The notes under the pieces are model-generated. The model saw only the letters and a list, made by a program, of their open reading frames with translations. It made no database searches and was not told where the DNA came from. The translations under genes were made by a program, and so were the position numbers. 64,000 nucleotides of DNA from Amanita rubescens (taxonomy: Eukaryota > Basidiomycota > Agaricomycetes > Agaricales > Amanitaceae), in contig WION01000103.1 of the NCBI GenBank assembly GCA_015039365.1, forward strand, positions 62,001 to 126,000, in the 5' to 3' direction. Each line of letters starts with the position of its first letter. Position 1 is the first letter of the stretch. Shown here piece after piece: positions 12,801 through 25,800 of the stretch.

Positions 12801-14701
12801 CCTCATTCTCCTTCAACAAAGCATTTACCTTACTCATCATCGTATTACTCGCGGGCGAAGGTTGATCTCTAACAATTGCGGTTATTGTGTTGTGAACCAT
12901 TTCCATCCGTTCCGAGCAAACGAACTCGTAGACAATTTCATTTACACTGTCTGGTGTTACCTTTCCTTTAAATCGAAGGAAAATCTGGAAGACCGCTTGA
13001 AGGATCAATATGAGGTCCACTAAATATCTCATAATATACTCTGATCTATTGAGAAGCTCAAAACATCTGCTCGAATGACAAGCTACAGATGCTCACCGCC
13101 CTTGATTGGCATTTTTTGTCCATCCGCCCCCTACACCAGATGCCACTGTTAACTCAAGTTGCCTTGTAAACAACATTAGCTGAACCCGCACATCTACATG
13201 ACCTCAGGATCACCTACGTTGTACTGATATCGGTTCCATTTCTATCGGGATCCTCAACGATGGACATCATTCGGCAACGGAATGCGTCGCTAAGAAGAAA
13301 CTAAGAAAATGTGATGATCAAAGAGACGTTCGAGATACACTGTTTTGCACACCTCGTCCAAACTCCAGATGGTAGCAATCTCTTTGTGTATTGCACGAAC
13401 GCGCTTGTCAAGGGTAATATCGAAGAAATGCTTGTCAGATGTTATTGCATTCCATGCTATGAATTTCAGTAAGAATGGATGAGCATAGGAGAGAGCTACG
13501 GCAGCTGTACTTACTTTTTCCCCCTATTCTGATATACGATAAATACGATATTCTTAGTACTTTATTCTATATAAAGAGCTTACTTTATCGATGAGGCAAC
13601 CTTGGCCTGTATATCGACACGTTGCGCCGCAGCTAGAGCGACTTGGGCGGTATACGATATATCTTCAGGTAATGTTGCTTGTCGATCGTTCTTGCTATTC
13701 GCATTGAAAATACTTCTCATGGTGATGTTGACCAGCCGCTGTAAAGTTTCAGGCTGCGATACTACGCAGGCAATCAACACAAACTAAGTGACACTAAAGA
13801 TAGACTTACTCGCAACGAACGTGTAGGGTATCCCGCCTGAGCCACTCTTGATCGAGGCTTCAAATTTTTGACCATATCTTTTCTGAAATTCTTTTTCGGC
13901 GAATTCCTGGATACTCTCGCCATTCTGTCTGCCTTGCTTAGCCATCTGCGACACGAAAAGATCAAATTTGGTAAACACGACAATTATCGGCACTGTTGTG
14001 ATCATAACTCTGATTTTGGGAACAGCGATTGGTGTACTTACCATGTTTTTGAATCATCTTGAAAATTCCTTTGTCCAATATTAGGTCATCCGAGGGAGGG
14101 GTAGCGATGCAGATCCTGCAAAGTAACATGAATCGGACTGATGGTTTCGAATCATTTACGAAGTTACCAAATAGCATGAAGCCTCTCAGCAACCGGCTTC
14201 TTCTGATTCCGCCATGCGACAAAATTCTTCAAGATACCGAATTCCTCCCCACTTCGTAGTACATCATCATGAGAATAGTGTACAGCTAGACGTTCGTTAA
14301 ATTGCGATGTGATTTCTTGATTGATATCGGTAGTTCCTCTTTGGACGTCCTACATGTCGTTCAGCAATTGAAGCCTGATAAGCAAATCGGGAAGTATACT
14401 CCAAGAGAAGGCTCGAATATGGCTTCGATAAGCGACATTTTCCCTGATCCACGCTGAAACGACATCCATCAAGATAATACATTCGGCGGGAACGACAACA
14501 ATTCTTACTGGACCAATGACAAGAACTCTAAACCTGCAATACATTCAGCCCGATACTTACGATTGATTCAAAGTAATGTCACCTTGGGCACTCCTCAGCA
14601 TTCGGATCAATTATACTAAGTTCAGGGGACGTCTTGGAGGAATGGAGAGACAACTTTCGGGAAACCAGAGAAGCCAAAGCTGACTTCCTGATGAAGTCCA
14701 T
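9821..14701 (-). CDS. GTPase-like / tandem kinase protein (degenerate G domain)
   Basis: The start ATG at 14701-14699 opens a frame ending in EECPR before the first intron, as in its paralogues. The G domain reads FRVLVIG then PRGSGKMS: the P-loop serine is replaced by methionine. The G3 DxxG is absent, while G4 TKFD and the G5 region remain. A helical region (about 13032-12796) follows, then kinase 1 (about 12500-11240) with VALK, HGDLSA, DFG and a cysteine insert; its catalytic-loop Asn is Asp (ADVLLD). Kinase 2 (about 11200-9850) has VALK and HGDLHG, but SGFG replaces DFG. The two kinases are joined by a phase-0 intron (acceptor CTA at about 11218). The final kinase exon has no stop and runs straight into the MLKL-like domain. 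The protein is likely cytosolic. Which kinase is active, if any, is inference: kinase 1 is the better candidate. Confidence 0.75.
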
Positions 14702-16159
14702 TTACGCCCGCACAGTTCTGCGTCACTGGAGTTGTGAATGCCAAATTGGTGAATGACTCCTTGAATAGGTTATTGTGGTTGGCACGTGCCATGCACCACG
14801 CCCAAGTCGCTAACTACTTAGTCGAATACCAAATTATTCATCCAGGGCCATCTTGTTAAGCTCTAGCATTACTCCCGACTGCGGATGCAACCCATGGGCG
14901 CTAGCTGAGAAACGGCGGAACTTCTATCCTTTATATTTCCTTCATGTGTACAACACTAGTTTGTGCCTGGCCGATCTTGCGTCTGACGAAGGCCAAACTT
15001 GCTTGTAGAGATGATGGAAAGGACGCTAAACCTCATCGATTTCCTGACGATATTCCCTACTGACCATCATGTTGATTTGGATGTCACTTGTGTTGACCGG
15101 TGCTGAGTGCTGGGCCCTGGCAGAAATTTGTCGACATTAACAGAGAGAAAATAGGCAGCGACACATCAATAATGCTATAAAACCGCTTTTTCTGATAACC
15201 GATTATCATTGCAGAGGACAAAAGCATCATAAGATGTCAAAATAGAACGAAAGGGTTGTAAAAGGGTTGTGTCCGTCGTGCAAAACAAGGAAAATGGTAA
15301 GATACACATGATATATTCTTCTCCTATACTTAATCGTTTCATAGACATTCGTGAAATTGAAGATACCTTGCAAATTATGATGTTAGCCATGTATGTCTAC
15401 TTGGGTGGAGGCGTGGGGGGGCCTAATGAGCGATAAGGGGAGTAAATTGCTGTCAGGGTACCGGGAAGCATGGATGAAAGCATCGCGCACCAAAAAGACC
15501 CGGTTTAGGTGGTGGGGACTGGGGAACTGCGGCCGCGACGGGTGTAGGTGCCAATAGCGGGTTTGCTATAGATAATCAACCAAGCAGGATTAACGACATC
15601 AGTCAGTTCCATCTAACAAATGAACACGCACGTCGCCACTGGGCCCAAGCTGGTAATTCCTGTCGTGCTGGTGGAGGCGATGCGACGGAGACTGGTGCCG
15701 GTGCTGGTGCTAGTGACGGTGCGCCTGGGCCAGCGGTGATTGCTTTAGGCTTTCGTTTGTGAATGACCCGCCATCCTGGGCGGGCTTGAATGAGTTCTTC
15801 TGGGGGTGGCGCAAGCGCAGGTGCAGGAGTGCCTACTGGGTCGGGAGGCGCTTCTACGGCCTTGAGATGAACCGTCCATAAGCGCCCATGGATGAGAGGA
15901 TAAAGCAAGGCGACACAGACCTTCAGATTACTAGGCCGCCAATCTGGGGAATACTCGCCACCCGCTCCATGTTTCGATTTGACGGCCATCAATTCCGCTA
16001 TCTCGCTGGATAATGATTGAGGACTGAGGAAACAATCACCCGTTCATTTTACGCACTATTGCAAGGCTCGTCGTTCATCTCTTAGTTTCCCTACTTCGGC
16101 TAGGAGTATACGGACTTCGCTTGCCAGGGCTTTGCTAAAGTCATTAATGTACCTACAGG
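14702..16159. other. Gene-poor stretch with a repeat copy
   Basis: No convincing gene is seen. An open frame on the minus strand (15992-15603, 129 codons, Pro/Ala-rich) overlaps the repeat copy at 15458-15860, which is shared in inverted orientation with about 3035-3365. Its composition and repeat nature argue against a conserved protein. The stretch just upstream of 14701 resembles that upstream of the paralogue starting at 21349, so promoter sequence was probably duplicated with the genes. Confidence 0.4.
15458..15860 (+). repeat. Dispersed repeat copy A
   Basis: Alignment by eye shows that this stretch and the reverse complement of about 3365-3035 share many blocks in the same order. They include GCATGGATGAAAG-ATCGCG, ATCAACCAAGCAGG-TT-ACGAC, CGTCGCCA--GGGC, ATGACCCGCCAT and TTCTTC-GGGGGTGG. 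No terminal repeats or transposase frame were seen. It may be a decayed non-autonomous element or a fragment of a larger one. Confidence 0.55.
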
Positions 16160-16812
16160 ATGGCAAGACGATAACGTCAATTTTTGTGATGTAGAGATCG
16201 ACTACCCGGAGACGTACTTTGGAGGCGGAGTGAACGTGTTTGTGTTTCTTGACGACATATCAGTGTTGGAGTGGGATATCGCAACAGCCTTATGACTGCG
16301 TTCTCGTTGATATAAGGTTTGAGTGCAAGAAATTCTGGAACGAGGCAGACAGTCAGAGAACACGAGGCATTTAGCCTATTTTGGAAGGTTATCAATATTG
16401 TCCTGGTCCGAATCTCAGTGTCAGTAAGTGCGCGCAGTTCAAGCAACTCTATTTGGATATGTAGTCACCAGTCCAAGATCAGATTAGGTTAGGTTATGTA
16501 CATGCACGTTCCTACCACTCGGGTCACTAGTGTCATTGGCGGTCCGCAGACTCGCCTACTACAGCATGCTACCCTATGATGCTCAGCCTGATTTATATAT
16601 CATATATACAGGACTACTTTAAAGTTTAGGCCTTAAGGTTTCCACTATTTCTGCCATGGTGGGACGTTCAGAAGGAATAGATTTCCAACAGCTCTGAAGG
16701 AGCTTCCAGGTCATATCATTCATTTCTGGCCTTTGTAGTCGAGCTGGGCGTTTTCCACCTGTGATTGGCAGGACGTTTTGGAAGTCATCAATGTCATAGA
16801 AGGGAATGGTAT
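16160..16812. repeat. Segmental duplication, copy 1 (3' end of kinase gene plus flank)
   Basis: This block holds the last exon of the kinase gene and about 450 bp of downstream DNA. It recurs at 21812-22434 in the same orientation with high similarity and small indels, including the distinctive GACGTACTTTGGAGGCGGAG stretch. It ends within the last kinase exon (shared GGGAATGGTATTA). Confidence 0.8.
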
Positions 16813-19800
16813 TAAAGAATATCTGTGCAGGTGATGAATCGGTCACTATCTGTGTAAGTTAAGGAATGGCTGAAACGCACCGCATAATAAAGGCAGCCGA
16901 ACGCATAAACGTCGGTTTTCGTTTTGTCATCAGTTTCCATTGTTTTGTGGTTATTCCGTTCCTTGTGATAGTCGCACCCGTAAAAGCCACACGTAGTGCA
17001 CATACCAAATAGCTCAGGTGCACCGAACCTTAAAGCAAACATTATTGCGGGTTGCGTCTCAGAGGCTTCAGAACGTCGAGATGTCCCAAAATCAGCGATC
17101 CGACAGTGGGAATCGTCGTCGAGGAGAATATTCCTCTGTGACGGGACGAGATGAGATGATTGGGAACGTCTGACATCCAATTACTCACTGTGTGTAAATT
17201 GCCATGCACAATCCCTTCCGAATGAATGTACTGTACGCCCTCAGCGACCTCCAGCAGCTAACAATAACGAGTATTGTCACTTGACTGCTCTCGAAATAGT
17301 TATAATCTTACCCGCTTAAGTATATCGACCACAGCAGGTATCTGATTCCTTCTCCAATCACATAATGTTCCATTTGTCGCGAACCGCGATACGAGATATA
17401 GCTCTGAATCGTGTTTAAATAATCCCTCTAGAGGTAGGATAGAAGGGTGATCGATTGATCGCCACCCTAGTGCTTCCCGACAGAAGTCTTGCCTGAGTTG
17501 ACCCTTATCAAACAAATCAGTGCCATGACGAGGAACAAAACAGCAATGAGCTGACTTGTTTACACCCTTTGTTCACCACCTTCAGCACTACGTCTTTTCC
17601 TTTGTATTTGCCTACGAAATTACGACCAAGGCTTCCTATACCAATCTTTCCGAAACGTTCCTCGGTCTCAACATCAGTAACAAACAAAGGCTTTGGTATG
17701 TGACTTGTTTTAGATATCAACTTAAACATCAAATTTCTGGCTTTCCGATTTTCGTCTTGGGAGCCTGGAGCGGCCAGGCAATGGTTGCGGAGCAGCTAGA
17801 CAGAGGAAAGGATATAGTACAGGTGTAGCAGTAAAACTGGACTTCACGTACTCGGAGGATAAAATTAAGCAGTAACTCGACATCTGACGGAACTAGTTGG
17901 GAGATAATATTATCTGAATCTAAGTCAGATAGAGCCAACAGCTTGCGCATGCGATTAATGGTAGGTTTGTTGGCCCGACTGAGTCCCTTTAGCTAGCGAT
18001 TATGAGCAACAGGACATTGATGAATTTAGAAGTTCGAACCTCAGCCATGAGAGAAGTAATTAACGATTCAGGGCGAGACATGGGGCGAGGCATGGGGCGA
18101 GGCATTAGCATATGGCTCGCCACAATCTGCTCCATTGTTGGACGTTTGGATGGATCGGGGGACCAACAATCTTCTACCAGCTTCCAGGTGTCGTCATCCA
18201 TTCTTGGACTATCCGGACGACATGGTTGTATTCCGCTCGAGATGAGCTCAAGGATCTGAGATGGTTTTTTTCCTTCAAAAGGCATGGCGTCAAAGAATAC
18301 CTGGATGGTCACCATCAAGCGTGCCAGATGGGTAGCGGGACTTACCACATAATAAAGACGTCCGTATGCATACACATCTGTCTGTGTCGTTTCCCTTTTG
18401 AACATGCCCACCAGCTCTGGGGCAGCGTAATTGATTGAATCGGTCATGGCGGATGACGATAGAGTGGATTTGATTTCTCGGGTCAATCCAAAATCAGTTA
18501 TATAGCAGTGGAATTCGGAATCAACGAGGACATTCACCTAGGAGACAAAATTATCGACTGCTAGTCGGGAAAATATCAAAATACTTACTGCGCTCAAGCT
18601 GCCATGGACAAGACCTTCCGAGTGAATATACTGAAGGCCCTGCGCTACCTCCAGCATCTAACGCGTATTAGAAAATCCCTTCTGCTGAGCACGGCAAACT
18701 TACTAATCTGCGTATATCAACTTCATCTAGCTGATAATTCCTCCTCCAATCAATTAATGTTTCGCTCTCCATATACGGTGATACAAGGAACAACCACGAT
18801 TTCTCTTCATATATTCCTAAGAGACGATGGATGGACTTGTGTGAGAGTGACCACCATGCTAAGGCTTTCTGACAGAAGTCCTTTGAGAGTGAACTTTTTG
18901 TGGACACATCAGCTCTGTAAATCACTTGCAGCGTAACTGGCCGTCCTTCGTGTTGGCCTTTCAAGACACTACCGAAGCCACCCGCGTCAATTGCGCTGAG
19001 ATTTGTCTCAACATCATAAACTTTCGGCAAGGGGTATTTCTTAAACAGGCTTTTTAAGATCTCCGTGGCCTTGTGGTTCGCGTCCGGAATGCCATAATTC
19101 AAGTTCTCCAGACCACAGTCATCACGTAGCTGAATTGGGGAAAGTAAATAACGAGAAAGAACTGGGATGAAAATACACACATAGCGGGTGAAATCGAAGA
19201 ATATTTGAACATTTGCAGCAGTCACTAACTTTGAAATAACATTCAAGTAATCTTGCGAATCCAATAGTTTACTCATAAAGCCAAGTGTCATCCGGTTTAT
19301 TGCGTTCCGTGGAAATAACTAGTGTTTTCTATGATTAGTGGCAGTCCATTAATGCGTTAGATGTTCGCACCGCAATTCTGAGGATTGCGAGTAATGATGG
19401 AAGAGGAGGTTTTGTGTGACTGATCGGGTCATCATTCTTGATCTGCAACACGTGTATTATTAGCAATAAGCCGACGCCGAAATACGAATTCCGCACCTCA
19501 TTTCTGTCTATCAACAACCTTATCTCATCCGCCATACTATTGCTTGTGGGCAGATTCTGATTTCCGTGTTGATCCCCTACCAACGTAATTATCGCATTAT
19601 GGATTGATCCCTCCCGTTCCGAGCCAAAAAATACGCAGACGATTTTATCTACCATGTCTGGTGTCACTTTCTGATCAACAGAAATTTGAAACACTGCTTG
19701 TAGAATCAATACGAGGTTGACGAAGTATTTCAAGATAAGCTCCTGCCTATCGAGGAGTTCAAAACAGCTGCTGGAAGAAAAGCAAAAGATGTATACCGTC

Positions 19801-21349
19801 CTTGGTGCACGTCCTGCTGTCCCGTATCCCCTACCCTACATGTTGTATCACGTTGCCGCCATTAGCTGTGAGTGATGCATAATATTATCTCGCGATCACC
19901 TACGTAGTACTGGAATTGCTTGGAGGTTCGTGATCCTTCGTGATAGACTTCATCTGGCGGCAGAATGCCTCGCTGAGAAGGAACTGTCAAACACAGTGAA
20001 TCCAAAAATACGTTCTGGATACACTCTTATGCATACCCCGTTTAAACCTCGGATATTCCAGATGGTCACAACGTGTTCGTGTATTGTACAAAGACGCTTT
20101 TCGAGGTCAACATCCGAACAGTGCTCGCCGGGTGCTATTACATTCCATACTGTGAATTATTTGTCAAGTATCGAGAGAAAACCACCATGAGGAGACTTAC
20201 TGTTTTCCCCTACTCTGCTAATACAATGTCAAATACGTTAACAAATATACGGGGAGCCTACTTTATTGACGCGGTGACCTTGATCTGTTTGTCAACACGT
20301 TGCGCGGCAGCTAAAGCAATTTGCGCCGAATGTGACATATCTTCACCTAATCTCGCCTGCTGGTTGCTCTTGCTAGTCCCGTTGAAGAGGGAGCTCAGAA
20401 CGCGCTCGAACCTACTCGACGAATCTAGAATCCCGATGCCTATGCCTTTCACCGTGATGTCGACTAGTTTTTGTAAAGTTTCAGGCTGCGATGCTACACG
20501 GCTAAATCAACGCGACGAAGGAGTGAACGAGGTAGACATACTTGCAACGAATGTGTATCGTTTCTGGCCTGCGACGTTCTTGGTTAATGCATCTAGTAAT
20601 TTACCATATCTTGTCCTTATCTCTGTCTCGGCCAATTTCTGACTACTCTTGCCATTCTGCGTGCCCTGCTCGCCAAGCCTGTTTTCGAACACATCCAATT
20701 TTGTAAACACGACAATTATCGGCACTTTTGTAATCGTGACTCTTGATTCAGAACAAATATCGTGGATAGCTACCTTTGCGATTAAACTTGAAGATCTTTT
20801 TGTCAAATGTGATGATTGGGTCACCTGAGGACGGTGTAGGGACGCAAAACCTGCAAAGTAACATAAATTGGAGTGATTGTTCCACAATATCAACGATCTC
20901 ACCAAATAGCATGAAGCCTTTCAGCAACTACTTTCTTCTGATTCCACTCTTCAAGAGCTTTCTTCAAGATACGGGATTTCTCTAGATCAAGATCGCGGAT
21001 GTCTAGACATTCGTTGTCCGATTGGACGATTTCTTGAATCTTATCAAGCACGCCTGCCTGATCGCAAGAGATGTCCTACGTGTCGCTTAGCTGTCGAAGC
21101 CTGATAACTAAGTCAGAGAATATACCTCAAGAGAAGTCTTGAATACAGCGTCGATAAGCGACAACTTCCCTGGTTCACCCTGTGAAACATCCAATGAAGA
21201 TAACACGCATATACAGCGGGGACAGCAATAAGGCTTACTCGACCAGTGACAAGGACTCTGAACCTGCAAGACGCTCAGCCCGAAGCTTATGACGATTCAA
21301 ATCAATGTCACCTGGGGCATTCCTCAGCATTGAAGTCTGTAGGGGTCAT
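16619..21349 (-). CDS. GTPase-like / tandem pseudokinase protein
   Basis: The ATG at 21349-21347 (MTPTDFNAEECPR, then intron) is the only start in the open frame. The G domain reads FRVLVTGR then GEPGKLS, so the P-loop Ser/Thr is Leu; G3 is missing and G4 TKLD is kept. The helical block is at about 19733-19500. Kinase 1 (about 19290-18050) reads VTLQ for the ATP lysine and HGS for the catalytic motif, keeps DFG and lacks the cysteine insert. The intron that normally splits the N lobe is absent, and a short MPRP-type repeat precedes the inter-kinase intron. Kinase 2 (about 17990-16619) keeps VVLK and DFG but has HGN and only a partial cysteine insert. Both kinases are therefore probably inactive. 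The protein ends EIVETLRPKL with TAA at 16621-16619. It is divergent from the NLR gene, with about 1.5 kb between starts. Confidence 0.8.
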
Positions 21350-21811
21350 CTCCGCCGAGCCGACAAACAACCGAGAAAACAGAAGGGTCCAAGGCGACTT
21401 CGTGGTGAGAGGCGAGAAGTAGCTTAGGCGCCCAGCTCTGTTTCAAGATGAATGCCCGAAGAATACACGGTTGTCAATCAAATTTGTGATAGTCATTGAC
21501 GCAACTGGTCATCAGACGGGATGTGACAAACTCTGGGAAATCATTGGGATTGGCCAGAAAAGTATACTTCTTCCAGAAGTAGAGTAGAATATCCCGTGAT
21601 GTACAAAAGATTGATGCAGCTTCAGAGTTCAGACTAGCGAACCACGTTGCAATGCATATTGATTGCGTGAAAGTTTCTCAGGCCGCAGTTCCATAGGGAT
21701 TCGTCAACCCACACCGGTTGCAGATACGTAGTGACGGGTTTGGTTTTCTCAACGGGGCGGGAAGCAGACTCCTACCCAGTCTCGCCGGTGCTAGCTTGAC
21801 GTTATGTAAGC

Positions 21812-22434
21812 TAGGATGGCAACACGATAACGTCAATTTTCGTGATGTATAGATCGACTGCCCGGAGACGTACTTTGGAGGCGGAGTGAACGTGTTTGGA
21901 TTTCTCGACGACATGGCCCGTCAGTGTTGGGGTGGTATATCGCGACAGCCTTATGACTGCGTTCTCGTTGATATAAGGTTTGAGTGCAAGAGATTCTGGA
22001 ACGAGGCAGACGGTCAGAGAACACGAGGCTATTTTGGAAGGTTGTCAATCTGACATGACATTGACTTTCCTGGTCTGAATCTCAGTGTCAGTAAGTGCGT
22101 TAAGTCATACGCAGTTCAAGCAACTCTATTTGGATCTGTGGTCACCGGTCTATGTACATGCACGTTCCTACCACTCACTACAGAATGCTACCCTGGACAT
22201 GATGTCATCCTGATTTATATGTCATATATACATGGCTACTTTAAAGTTTAGGCCTTAAGGTTTCCACTATTTTTGCCATGGTGGGACGCTTAGAAAGAAT
22301 AGGTTCCCAACAGCTCTGAAGGAGCTCCCAGGTCATATCATTCATTTCTGGCCTATTTAGTCGAGTTGGGCGTTTTCTACCCGTGATTGGCAGGACATTT
22401 TGGAAGTCGTCAATCTCGCAAAAGGGAATGGTAT
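21812..22434. repeat. Segmental duplication, copy 2
   Basis: This is a second copy of 16160-16812, placed upstream of the parent gene's start and immediately before the NLR gene. The breakpoint inside the kinase exon is sharp: after GGGAATGGTATTA at about 22434 the sequence is unrelated. No target-site duplication was recognised. Confidence 0.8.
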
Positions 22435-22440
22435 TACAGC
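22241..22440 (-). pseudogene. Truncated kinase C-terminus (duplicate of the 16619 gene end)
   Basis: The frame reads from an IPF-type start of the last exon through a CW-containing C-lobe helix, a RPTM motif and EIVETLRPKL-like end, with TAA at 22243-22241. Only the last exon is present, so this is a duplicated fragment rather than a gene. Confidence 0.75.
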
Positions 22441-22875
22441 TGGATCCAGAACGATGGCCCCTCCCCCGAAAAATACAGTGAGCCTCGCCGACCCGGATGA
22501 TGCCGTTACGTCAGGCTTTTCGGACTTGAAAATCAGGCCCCTGCGTGTGTATTTTTCACGGCAGGGGGCGCCTATCGTTCTGAATCCAGCTGTAACAACG
22601 AAAAAGCGATCTGCAACCAGGATACGACATGCTTTCCGCTGCAGCCTACCCTTCCGCAAGTGCGGTGGCCGGTGGTAGCAAGGGCAATCCGAGCGTGGAA
22701 ATTGTGTTTCGCCACGGCCCACGACTCTCATCACAGCCTGCTATCTATGTTATTCCAGGAGAGACACAATTCGTCGTCGAAGTGTTCCGAAATCGGATAT
22801 TTGAGAGGATAAAATTAGACAGACCAGGCATGCATCCATGCATTCTATCACACGCTCTTATCTTTCCTCTGAGAA

Positions 22876-25800
22876 ATGAGCACCAGCTCTGGCACCGCTC
22901 CTGCCTCAACGTGACTATAACTTCTTCTTCCTATATTTGTGGCTAACCGTTTCACAGCTCCATATCGGCGAGTATCAAAGGTCAGATACGCGTCGTCATT
23001 GATCCCGAATCGATCTGACTATCAAAGACAGATATCAGAGGCCGGAAACTCCCAATCGATGGAATAAAGCGTCTTGACAAATTTTACGTGGAACTGGTGA
23101 TCGACGGGGAGTCGAAACATAAGACTGGAGTGGCAAAGGGAAATATGGCTTCGTGGACGGAGAGTTTCTATTTGTGAGTATACTTGAAGCCCTCTACATC
23201 TCACGGCGTTACTGATGCTTGTGGTAGTGATGCATTAAGCTCTTCCATGTTGGAGTGTCGGCTCTATGCCAAAAATATCCTCAGGGACAAGTTTATCGGT
23301 GGAACAAAAGACGCGATCGAGTTGCTTCTTGCTGAGGGCACGGCTGGAGGTCTGTATGATGCCATGTTGATCCCCTTCCACTAATAATCTTTACTCTTAG
23401 TTATCACTCGGGAGCTATGCATATATGATTCCCAAGGGAATCAGCGCAAAACACAGATCGTCATCGAATTCACGATTGCCGTTACGTCGAAGGGCTCCGA
23501 TGCAGCAGGATTGAACATGGAAGAGGCCGTTGCAGAGGCAAAGGATGCACTTGCCCACATGAAGCTGGCGCCATCGTCGATCAAACCAATGCAAGGCGCA
23601 GTCAATACTTCTGTTGCGGTAGTAGCTAATATCAACTCCTTGACAACTACCTGGGGACCGTTCCTACAGAAAATTAAATTGTTCACCGAACTTGTCGATG
23701 GAGTCGCACGCGTGAGTGGTCGAACTCTCCGTTGTCTCTAATTCACGAGGCGATCGAATATCCAGGTTCACCCATACGCTAATATGGCGTGGAGCATCCT
23801 CTCCGTTGTGCCTAAGGTTCGTTCTTCGTACACTTTACATATTCATTTTGATCTAAACCTTTCGCAGACCATCTTGGCTCAAGTTGATCGCGACAGCTGC
23901 ATCGTTCGGCTCGTCGAGATCATGGACGATGTTTTTTCGTTTGTCAAGGAGGCCGAACCCATCAAGAAAATTGAGTCACACGGTCCGATCATTGAACTCA
24001 TGTCACAGCAAGCCACTGAGTGCGCATATTTTATTCGCGACTACGCCATGAACAAGAGCTTATGTAGGTCATCATCTATACTTCACGTCGGAGTGTCTCA
24101 CTGTTGCGTTCCTTACCAGGGAAACGAACCTTAAAAAATAGTTTTATGTCAGACGCTGATAGCAAGATCAAACAATATGAGGACAAGTTCAACGAACTCA
24201 AGTCAGCTTTTCAAGATCGTGCCATTCTTCAGACCGAGATCATCGTCTCCCGCGTGTTCGGCAATCTCAATAATCTTGGTCAGAGACCTCATATCATGTA
24301 CTTCCACTTTAATTAATGTTTACGAAGCCACGGATTTCAACCTCCATGACATACCCTATGCCAATGGTGCACGTTTCGACCCCGCCAAGGGATGTCTTCC
24401 TGGGACCCGCGATATGATCATCAAAGAGATCATTCAGTGGGTCAATAGCCCCAACGGAGACGACGTCCCTCGCATTTTTCTCTTGAGTGGTGTAGCAGGG
24501 TCCGGAAAATCCGCTATTGCGCACACCATCGCAAAATTGTTCTATGAGCAAAAACGACTGGGATCGTCCTATTGCTTCGCTCGCGCGGACCAAGCCAATC
24601 GCCGCCCTGACAACCTCTTCAGTACAATTACATTAAACATCGCCGATATCGATGACCATTGGAAGATGTCTCTTGGTAATATCGTTAAGGGGGATCGTTC
24701 CCTTCGAACAACCGTCTCAGCTACCGAGCAATTCAAAAAATTTATCCTGGAACCTGCGATGGCACTGACGACCGTCGGGCCTATTCTTGTCGTTATTGAT
24801 GCTCTGGATGAGAGCGCTGAAGGGCAGTCCCGCGAAGATCTTCTTGAGACGCTGGCCAAGGGCATTTCGGATCTTCCTTCCAATTTCCGTATTCTCATGA
24901 CGGCACGTCCGGAGCCGGACATCGTTAATGCCTTCAAGAATAATCGTCATACTTTATGGAAATATATGGACACCATCGATGAAGCATTTAATAAAGCTGA
25001 CGTCACTCTATTCGTCGAGACACATCTGTCTGATGTGAGTAGCTTAGAAGAAGAATGGCCTAACAAACGTTGGTGTCAGATGCTAGTTGAGAGCTCAGAA
25101 GGGCTTTTCCAGTGGGCATCTACGGCGTGTCGGGCTATCAAAGACCCCAAAGGAGTGGTTCCCCAGACAGAACGCCTTAGTAGCTTCGTGAAGCCGTCAG
25201 CAAGCAAGCTAGATGGATTGTACTCAGAAGTGCTTCGTCAAGCGTTCCATGGGCGAGATGATGATGCCGTGTCCCTTTGCAAGTTGGTAATGGGCTGGAT
25301 ATTGGCCACGAAGGAGCCCCTTTCTATAACCGCTCATTCAAATCTGCGAGGCGATAAGCTTGTAGAATCAATTCTACCGCAACTGGGGTCATTTTTGAGC
25401 GGAGTCGATCAGCAACACAGCCCCATTCGACCTCTCCACGCTTCGTTCTTTGAATTTTTGACAGACCAAAAGCGCAGCACTGAAACCTATTACGTAGACC
25501 CATCGCAGCAAAACCGTAGCCTCACGCTATCATGCTTGCGAGTTATGAAGTCCGGTCTACAATTCAACATTGCCGGTTTGGAGACATCTGATTGTCGAAA
25601 CGCTGATGTTCCTGACCTCGCCACACGCATTGAAAAGGCAATTCTTCCTCATCTATCATACGGGTGCCGCTTTTGGGCTAGCCACCTTGGTGCAACTGCA
25701 TATGACACCGATATTCTCAAGGAAGTTAAAGATTTCTTGCATCTTCGCCTTCTCTATTGGCTAGAGGTTTTGAGCCTTATCAAGAAAGTGAATATGGCCT

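Noticed and set aside
15603..15992. Pro/Ala-rich 129-codon frame on the minus strand
   Set aside because: It lies in a dispersed repeat and the frame is not kept in the other copy near 3035-3365; listed only as part of the region.
16177..16446. 89-codon minus-strand frame in the segmental duplication
   Set aside because: The duplicate at 21833-22048 changes frame and length, so it is not under coding constraint.
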